Assembly: GCA_025774805.1 (NCBI GenBank)
Contig: JALGZR010000143.1
Span: forward strand, 1 to 10,805
Length of the DNA: 10,805 nucleotides
Source: a bacterium
Lineage (GTDB): Bacteria; ARS69
Direction: 5' to 3'
In this document: piece after piece, positions 5,034-10,805 of the stretch
How positions within the stretch are numbered: the stretch's first letter is position 1
How the letters are laid out: each line of letters begins with the position of its first letter
Position numbers and translations under genes: made by a program
The notes under the pieces: model-generated
Told to the model about the DNA's origin: nothing
Database searches by the model: none
What the model saw: the letters and a program-made list of their open reading frames with translations, nothing else

Positions 5034-7480
5034 ATGACCCGAAGCGATCTCTTCGCCTTTCTGGCACTGGCGCTCGCCGTAGCGGCCTTCTTCGGGCCCG
5101 CCCTCTTCGGGGAGCGGGCGGTGTTCACCTGGAACATGGACCGCTGGCTTCCGTGGGCGGCGCACGCCTCGCCCGAGGATCTCGCTCGACCGACGCGACT
5201 CGCGGACTGCGCTCGCCAGTTCGGTCGGGGCGCATCCCGCTCTGGAATCGCTGGATCTTCTCCGGAACCCCCTTCCTCGCGAACTTCCAGCCCGGCGTCT
5301 TCTATCCTCCCAACCTCGTGCTGGCCTGCACGGGGCTGTCGCTCCCCGATCAGATGACCGCGTACTTGGTCTTTCATCTCCTGCTGGCGGTGACGGGGAT
5401 GTACGTGTTCCTGCGGCTGTGCCGGGTCCGCCCCCTCGCCGCTCTGATTGGGGGCGTCGTCCTCGGCTGGAGCGGGTACAACGCGGCCCGCACCGGCATT
5501 CCCACGATGGTGGCGACGGGAGCGTGGCTTCCGTGGGCGATGGCGTCCACGCGGCGCTGGTTCGAGCGGGAGGACGGCCGGAGCTGGGGGGGAATGGCGC
5601 TCTCTCTGGGGATGTCGGGGCTCGCCGGCTTCGCGCAGATCTTCGTGTTCACGTTCTACGCGTGGGCGCTGCACGCCGTCGTCGAGGGCCTCTTCCGTCG
5701 CCCCCGTCTCCGGCCTCGCCGCTGGCTCGGGCCGGTGTCGGCGGGGGCGGTCGGGGGCCTCCTCGTCGCCGTCCATCTCGCGCCCACTCTCGAGTTCACG
5801 CGGCTCGCACAGGACGCGACGAACTCCCCGGAGATGCTCGGCTCGGGCACGATCCATCCCTGGGTCCTGGGCAAGCTCGTGGTGCCCGATCTGCTCGGCA
5901 ATCCGCGGGACGAGAACAACGCCACCCACCACCTCGGGGTCGGCGCCGGCTACTACCACCAGACGGAGCGGAGCACGGCCCTCTACGTCGGCATTCTCCC
6001 CCTTCTTCTCGCGAGCGTGGTGCTGCTCTCGCCGGGCGACCGGAGGCGCGCGGCCGCCGTCGGTCTCGGGCTCGCGATCGGCGGGATCCTCTTCGCTCTT
6101 CGCACTCCCCTGACCTCGCTGGCGCCCTCGATCCCCGGCCTCGGATTCTCCAGGCCGGATCGCGCGACGTTTCTCTGGTGCACGGGAGTGGCGGTGCTGG
6201 CCGGAGTGGGAGCCGAGCGCATGGCGAGTCGGGAGGGTCCCGGCGCGGCGCGGGCGGCGAACGGGCTCGCGGCGGGGATCGGTCTGGCCGCGCTCGCGTT
6301 CGCGACGGCGGTGGTCCTGGCCGGAGAAACGCTTCTTCCCCCCGCGGTCGTGGCGACGCTCGGCGACGGGTACGCGACCCGCGCGGGACTTCTCGCCCTT
6401 CCGTCCGCCGCGCTCGCGCTCGCGCTGCACGGACTCCGGACGCGGGATCGCATCGGGGGGCGCGCGTTTCTGATCGCCGCCCTCGCCCTGGTCGCGGCGG
6501 ATCTCGGCCGACCGGCGCAGCGAATGAACATCCTCCAGCCGGAGGAGTCCGTCTATCGACCCGCTCGCGCGGGAGGAAGCCTCGCCTGGCTGACCGACCG
6601 ACGGTCGGCCGAGGAGCCGATCCGCATTCTCCGCCACGAGCCCCTGCGCAGCCCGACCACCGGGGTCCTTCCCCCCTCGACGGGCGCGCTCTACGGGCTC
6701 GAGGACGTGCTCGGCTTCGACTCGATCAACCTCGCGCGATACCGCGAGCTGCTGGAGTCTCTCGATCCGGAGATCGTGGTGAGGCGCGGCAACTTCCGGG
6801 GAACGCGCCGCGCCGAGTCGCTGGCGCTTCCCCTCGTGGATCTGCTGAACGTGCGCTACGTCCTCGCCGCGAGCCCGGAGCCGCTGCCCGGACTGGAGCT
6901 CGCGCACGCCTCCGATCTGGCCGTGCACGAGAACCGGGACGTCCTTCCGCGCGCCTTTCTCGTGGACGAGGTGCGGGTTCTCGAGGATCCGGCGGCACTG
7001 CGGCGCGCCATGGCCCTTCCCTCGTTCCGCCCCGACCTCTGGGCCTACGCGGAGTCCCCGATTCCCGGAGTCCCGGAGCGACCGGCCGACGCGTTCCGGA
7101 GCGAGCGGCCCGACCTCGGGGCGGTCCGCATTCTCTCCTACGGGGACGAGAAAGTCCGCATCGAGGTCGAGCCGAGGGGGCCGGCTCTGCTGGTCCTCAC
7201 GGACGCCCACTATCCGGGATGGAAAGCCTCCGTCGACGGCGAGGCGCGGCCGATTCACCGGGTGAACCACGTCTTTCGGGGGGTGGGCGTCCGCCCCGGA
7301 GACCGCGAGATCGTCTTCACGTACGAGCCCTCCTCGTTCCGCGTGGGGGCCGCGCTCAGTCTGGCCGGCCTCGTGGCGCTCGGAATCGGAACCGTCGGGT
7401 TCGGGAGGACCGCGCCGAGGCGGGCACCGCCGGCCGGTTCCGGGACGACCCCCCGGAAGGAAGGAGCCCCTCCCCGATGA
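5034..7480 (+). CDS. YfhO-family polytopic membrane protein, interrupted by a -1 frameshift near 5222
   Basis: A large integral membrane protein of the YfhO family (GT-C-like). Bacillus and Listeria members are needed to glycosylate lipoteichoic acid. The N-terminal part, from ATG 5034, encodes a first membrane helix (about 5-25) and then DLARPTRLADCARQF. At C5222 the similarity moves one base back to RSGRIPLWNRWIFSGTPFL and FQPGVFYPPN, the family's conserved segment after the first helix. Restoring one base gives a continuous product of about 815 residues: many hydrophobic helices, a soluble extracytoplasmic region, LVLTDAHYPGWKASVDGE near residue 727 (the family's YPGW motif) and a last helix before an Arg/Pro tail. 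As read, a ribosome starting at 5034 stops at 5357 after 107 residues. The open frame that contains the main body extends back past 5034, but that stretch has no family similarity. The stop overlaps the next gene's ATG. The true substrate is unknown. Confidence 0.85.
5220..5224 (+). other. Frameshift site: one base apparently missing in the YfhO-family gene
   Basis: The upstream frame reads CGC CAG TTC (5214-5222), and the downstream frame reads CGG TCG GGG CGC from 5222, so C5222 would be used twice. A second C after TTC (TTCCGG instead of TTCGG) restores ARQF-RSGRIPLWN without other change. No slippery heptamer of the X XXY YYZ type is present, so programmed slippage is unlikely. A homopolymer-type deletion, either an assembly or read error or a real mutation, is the simplest reading. 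Confidence 0.8.
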
Positions 7481-8832
7481 GACGAGCGGGTGACCGGCGG
7501 CGGATCGCTTCGCGCCCGATCGGCGTCCCGCGCGTCGGCGCACGGATCGCGGCGCTCGGGTGGGCCGTGGGGGCGGCGATGATCCCGTCGTGCGCCGGCG
7601 ACGGGAGCCCCGACCTCCGCGACGAGGCGGCCGGCCGCGTCTTCCTCATCGGGATCGACGGGGTCACGTGGGACCTTCTCGACCCGCTGCTCGAGGCGGA
7701 GCGACTGCCGAATCTCGCCTCCCTGATCGCCGAGGGGTGTCGCGCTCCGCTCGCGTCAATGGTTCCCACGAAGAGCCCGGCGCTCTGGACGACCGTCGCG
7801 ACCGGCAAGGAGTTCGACTCCCACGGGATCAACGACTTCACCCAGGTCGTCCGGGAGAACGGGCCGCCGAACGCGCGTGTCATGCACATGACGTCGAACA
7901 TGCGCCGGACGAAGGCGCTCTGGAACATCCTCGGGGACGTCGGCCTGCGCTCGGCGTTCATCGGGTGGTGGGTCACCTGGCCGGCGGAGCAGGTCGAGGG
8001 GTACATGGTCTCCAGCCACGTGCCGCTGGCGCAGACGGGGGGGAAGGCGGCGCCCACGAAGGGAACGCTCGTACAGGACCTGGAGGGACAGACGTGGCCG
8101 CCCGAGCTCTTCGAGGAGCTGCGCCCGCTGATCCGTCCCGACGAGAGCGTGACGTTCCAGGAGGCGCGGCGGTTCATGGACCTGAGACCGGAGGAGCTGG
8201 GAAAGAACATCGTCGAGGGATTCCGCTGGGCGTTCGCCGCCGACGAGACCTACCGGGCCGTCACGCTCCACCTCCTCGAGAAGGACTCGGACCCCGACCT
8301 GTGGGGGATCTACTTCAACGGCAACGACGTCGTCGGTCACCGCTACTGGAAGTACATCGAGCCGGAGGTGTATCCCCCCTTTCCCCCGGAAGAGCTCCCG
8401 CGCTTCTGCAATCTCATCGATCGCTACTACGAGTACACGGACGGGCTGATCGGCGAGATCCTCGAGCGGCGGCAGCCGGGCGACACGTTTCTGCTGATCT
8501 CCGACCACGGGTTCCACGCGTTCGGTCACAGGGACGGGCCGGCGGGAGTGATCATCGCCTCGGGACGGCACGTCGAACCGGGCGCCGTCCCCCGGGACGC
8601 CCGCCTCGTGGACGTCGCCCCGACCGTGCTCGCGCTGCTCGGGATCCCCGCCGCGGAGGACATGGACGGGCGCGTGCTCGACGAGCTGTTCACGGAGGAG
8701 TGGCGGCAGCGCTACCCCCGGGAGAGAATCGAGACCTACGATTCGGAGAACTGGCGGGAGCAGTCCCCGATTCCGTCCGGGGTCGACGGGGAGATCCTCG
8801 AGCGGCTACGGACCCTGGGGTACCTCGAATGA
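7477..8832 (+). CDS. Alkaline phosphatase superfamily lipoprotein (type I phosphodiesterase/nucleotide pyrophosphatase-like), copy 1
   Basis: A 451-residue metal-dependent phosphatase or phosphodiesterase fold protein, probably outside the cytoplasmic membrane. The N terminus is basic, then hydrophobic, ending at Cys39 in a MIPSC lipobox. The two-zinc site can be followed: D61 in LIGIDG, likely nucleophile S100 in PTKSPALWTTVATGK (where nucleotide pyrophosphatases have Thr), D284 and H288 in NGNDVVGHRYW, D343 and H344 in ISDHGF, and H351 in FGHRDG. FIGWWVTWPAE (about 161-171) and EDMDGRVLDELF near the end are shared with the next gene. The product ends in LRTLGYLE. The ATG at 7477 overlaps the YfhO stop (ATGA), and AGGAG lies 10 bases upstream. 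Relative to copy 2, the loop between SDHG and the last histidine is shortened. The substrate is not known; a phospho-substituent on a surface glycan or lipid is an inference from the neighbours. Confidence 0.88.
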   Translation: MRRAGDRRRIASRPIGVPRVGARIAALGWAVGAAMIPSCAGDGSPDLRDEAAGRVFLIGIDGVTWDLLDPLLEAERLPNLASLIAEGCRAPLASMVPTKSPALWTTVATGKEFDSHGINDFTQVVRENGPPNARVMHMTSNMRRTKALWNILGDVGLRSAFIGWWVTWPAEQVEGYMVSSHVPLAQTGGKAAPTKGTLVQDLEGQTWPPELFEELRPLIRPDESVTFQEARRFMDLRPEELGKNIVEGFRWAFAADETYRAVTLHLLEKDSDPDLWGIYFNGNDVVGHRYWKYIEPEVYPPFPPEELPRFCNLIDRYYEYTDGLIGEILERRQPGDTFLLISDHGFHAFGHRDGPAGVIIASGRHVEPGAVPRDARLVDVAPTVLALLGIPAAEDMDGRVLDELFTEEWRQRYPRERIETYDSENWREQSPIPSGVDGEILERLRTLGYLE

Positions 8833-10214
8833 GCGTGCGAGTGACCCACCGGACCGATGCGGGAGCGCCGCGCCGAATCCGGCGGATCGCGGGATGGCGG
8901 CTCGTCGCGGCGATCGGGACCGCGCTCGTGGCGGCGGTGGGCTCCGGGTGCGGGACCTCCTCCGAGTTCCCGCCCCCGCAGACCACGCTGATCGGACTCG
9001 ACGGAGCCGACTGGCGGATCGCGCTCCCGCTCCTGCGCCAGGGCAAGCTCCCCACCCTCGCCGCCCTCCGGCGCGCGGGCTCCTCCGGGGTCATGCTCAC
9101 CAATCCGGACTATCGCTTCTCCCCCGTCCTCTGGACGACGGTCGCGACGGGCAAGCTCCCCCGGAAGCACGGCGTGACGAGCTTCATGGCGCAGGTGCCC
9201 GAGATGCCCCGTCCCGTTCCGACCCCGTCGACGGCGAGAAAGGTCCGGGCGCTCTGGAACTTCTTCACCGAGCGGGAGCGGACCGTTGGCTTCGTCGGAT
9301 GGTGGGTGACCTGGCCGGCCGAGCCGGTGAACGGCTTCATCGTCAGCGATCACTTCTCCGTCACGCGGTTCCATCTCGGGCCCGACTATGAGCGCACGCT
9401 CGAGGACGAGTTCCTCGAGCGCCAGACGTATCCCGAGTCGCTCGCGGAGAGTCTTGTCGGGGCGAAGTACTCCCGGAGGGACGTGACCCGGAGCGACTAC
9501 GCCCGCTTCGCCCGGCTGCCCGAGGACTGGCGGCTGCCCGACCGGTTCACGAAGTTCGACAGGTTCAGCGAGTTCGCGATCGCCCACTCCGTCGACCGGA
9601 CGCATTTCGCCGCGGGCGAGCGGTTGCTCCGGGAGGTCCGCCCCGAGCTCTTCGGCGTCTTCTTCCAGGGCATCGACATCCTGCAGCACTACTTCTGGGA
9701 GTTCATGGATCCGGAGGGAAGTCCGGAGACGAGCCCCTCGCTCGAGGATCGTCGCGTCTTCGGGGAGGCGATCGAGGAGTACTACCGGTTCGCCGACGGA
9801 CTCGTCGCGCGACTGATCGAGGCGGGGGGCGGCGATCGGGCGGTGATGGTCGTCTCCGATCATGGATTCCGGCCGGACGCGATGCGCTATCGGGTCAAGA
9901 ACATCTCCGGGGAGCACCGGCGTCAGGCCTTCTACCTGCACGCCGGCCCGGGAATCCGTCGGGACCACCATGAACAAGGGTTCGACGCGGTCGACGTCAC
10001 CCCGACGATTCTCGCCTACCACGGTCTGCCGGTGGCGGACGACATGGACGGCGACGCCGTGCTCGACGCGTTCACCGACGAGTGGATCGAGGATCACCCG
10101 CTCGCCGTCATTCCGACGTGGGAGGTCACGCCGCGCGAGACGGGGACGTTACCGGAGCACTCGATGTCGCAGGATCTCGAGGAGAGGATCCGCGCCCTGG
10201 GATACATCGAATGA
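8829..10214 (+). CDS. Alkaline phosphatase superfamily lipoprotein, copy 2 (paralogue of the preceding gene)
   Basis: A 461-residue paralogue of the preceding protein. A hydrophobic stretch (about 24-40) ends in VGSGC with Cys41, so lipoprotein export is predicted. Catalytic and metal positions are D58 (LIGLDG), S98 in FSPVLWTTVATGK, D283 and H287 in GIDILQHYFW, D344 and H345 in VSDHGF, and H363 in SGEHRRQ. FVGWWVTWPAEPVNGF and DDMDGDAVLDAF match copy 1. The central region (about 170-260) is clearly different and rich in Arg, Asp and Phe, and is the most likely place for a different substrate preference. It ends in IRALGYIE, nearly the same tail as copy 1. The start overlaps the previous stop (ATGA) and only weak G-rich sequence precedes it, so translation probably depends on re-initiation. 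Cooperation with copy 1 on related substrates is inferred. Confidence 0.88.
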   Translation: MSVRVTHRTDAGAPRRIRRIAGWRLVAAIGTALVAAVGSGCGTSSEFPPPQTTLIGLDGADWRIALPLLRQGKLPTLAALRRAGSSGVMLTNPDYRFSPVLWTTVATGKLPRKHGVTSFMAQVPEMPRPVPTPSTARKVRALWNFFTERERTVGFVGWWVTWPAEPVNGFIVSDHFSVTRFHLGPDYERTLEDEFLERQTYPESLAESLVGAKYSRRDVTRSDYARFARLPEDWRLPDRFTKFDRFSEFAIAHSVDRTHFAAGERLLREVRPELFGVFFQGIDILQHYFWEFMDPEGSPETSPSLEDRRVFGEAIEEYYRFADGLVARLIEAGGGDRAVMVVSDHGFRPDAMRYRVKNISGEHRRQAFYLHAGPGIRRDHHEQGFDAVDVTPTILAYHGLPVADDMDGDAVLDAFTDEWIEDHPLAVIPTWEVTPRETGTLPEHSMSQDLEERIRALGYIE

Positions 10215-10805
10215 GCCGGAGAGGGCGCGCGCGCGATCGCGCGACCTGGAGGGCCGTCGCGGTGATGGCGGCGGCCGTGCTTCTCGGAGGGGGAGCGGGC
10301 TGCGGGGGGCCGGGAGCGCGGGAGGCCCCTCCCGGAATCGTCCTCGTGACCCTCGACACGTTCCGAGCCGATTACCTGGGATGCGGCGGGAGCGCGGACG
10401 TCCGGACGCCCCACCTCGACCGTCTGGCTCGCCGGAGCCTGCACTGGTTCGACGCCGTGACCGGCATTCCGCTCACGACGCCCTCTCACGCGACGATCCT
10501 GACCGGTCGCTCGCCCCGATCCCACGGGCTCCTCAAGAACCGGATGCGACTGCCGCAGGGAGTGACCTCCGTCGCGGAGATCCTGAAGGCGAGCGGCTAC
10601 CGGACCGGGGCCGTCGTGTCGAGTCGGATCGTTCTCGGTCCGGAATTCGGTCTCGATCGGGGTTTCGATCAGTACGAGGTGGTCGAGCCGGACCGTTACC
10701 CGGGATCGGGGGAGGGCGCTCGCACGACCGAGGCGGCCGTCGGCTGGCTCGCGGAGCAGGGAGGCGCCGGCTCCTTCCTGTGGGTGCACTACTTCGACCC
10801 CCACC
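10211..10805 (+). CDS. Sulfatase-like hydrolase lipoprotein, N-terminal 198 residues (3' end outside window)
   Basis: A sulfatase-family (alkaline phosphatase superfamily) protein, truncated by the window edge. The hydrophobic signal (about 14-30) ends in GGAGC, with Cys31 as the predicted lipidated residue. Core motifs are IVLVTLDTFRADYLG (43-57, metal-binding D49), TPHLDRLARRS (66-76), PLTTPSHATILTG (87-99), SPRSHG (101-106) and WVHYFDPH at the edge. The nucleophile segment, which is CxPSR or SxPSR in formylglycine sulfatases, reads TTPSH with Thr89 at the key position. It therefore probably does not use formylglycine and may be a phosphohydrolase or phosphotransferase instead; LtaS-type enzymes also use Thr. 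It overlaps the previous gene by ATGA and is the fourth member of the coupled operon. The C-terminal half, which in this family may carry tetratricopeptide repeats, cannot be seen. Confidence 0.88.
   Translation, partial: MSRRGRARDRATWRAVAVMAAAVLLGGGAGCGGPGAREAPPGIVLVTLDTFRADYLGCGGSADVRTPHLDRLARRSLHWFDAVTGIPLTTPSHATILTGRSPRSHGLLKNRMRLPQGVTSVAEILKASGYRTGAVVSSRIVLGPEFGLDRGFDQYEVVEPDRYPGSGEGARTTEAAVGWLAEQGGAGSFLWVHYFDPH

Noticed and set aside
5214-5232. Programmed ribosomal frameshift in the YfhO-family gene
   Set aside because: There is no slippery heptamer, nor an obvious stem-loop or internal Shine-Dalgarno placed to support it. A single missing C explains the data more simply.
4973-7543. 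Very long minus-strand open frame opposite the YfhO-family gene
   Set aside because: Its composition is dominated by Arg, Gly, Glu and Pro with no recognisable domain. The plus strand carries conserved membrane-protein motifs.

Overview
The window is a GC-rich bacterial chromosome segment. Dense coding, short intergenic gaps, several predicted lipoproteins and overlapping start/stop codons suggest an uncultured or environmental Gram-negative-type lineage (Acidobacteriota, Eisenbacteria-like or a related deep phylum would fit). Nothing here fixes the taxonomy. No rRNA, tRNA, CRISPR array, insertion sequence or phage gene was found.

The layout is two divergent gene runs separated by a 227-base regulatory gap (4807-5033). 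On the minus strand, reading leftwards from 4806, the order is: a long-chain polyprenyl diphosphate synthase, an ApbE-type FAD:protein FMN transferase lipoprotein, a membrane-anchored NusG-domain-II protein (EetA-like), a Gx-transporter/heptaprenyl-synthase-component-I-like membrane protein (EetB-like), the ribosomal silencing factor RsfS, and the N-terminal 409 residues of arginyl-tRNA synthetase, which runs off the left edge. The first four are almost without gaps (1-base gaps, then a GTGA overlap). They match the dmkB-fmnB-eetA-eetB part of the flavin-based extracellular electron transfer (FLEET) locus known from Gram-positive bacteria. RsfS and ArgS are housekeeping genes that probably have their own promoter, which overlaps the end of eetB.

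On the plus strand, from 5034 rightwards, lie a YfhO-family polytopic membrane protein interrupted by a -1 frameshift near 5222, two paralogous alkaline-phosphatase-superfamily lipoproteins, and the N-terminal 198 residues of a sulfatase-like lipoprotein that runs off the right edge. All three junctions are ATGA overlaps, so this is one translationally coupled operon. A membrane sugar-transfer-type protein followed by three extracytoplasmic phosphatase/sulfatase-fold enzymes suggests building and trimming or decorating a surface polymer or lipid-linked glycan; the substrate cannot be read from the sequence.

The most interesting points are the FLEET-like module in what looks like a non-Firmicute, the coupled YfhO/phosphatase/phosphatase/sulfatase-like operon, an ArgS whose class I HIGH signature has lost both histidines, and the frameshift in the YfhO gene.
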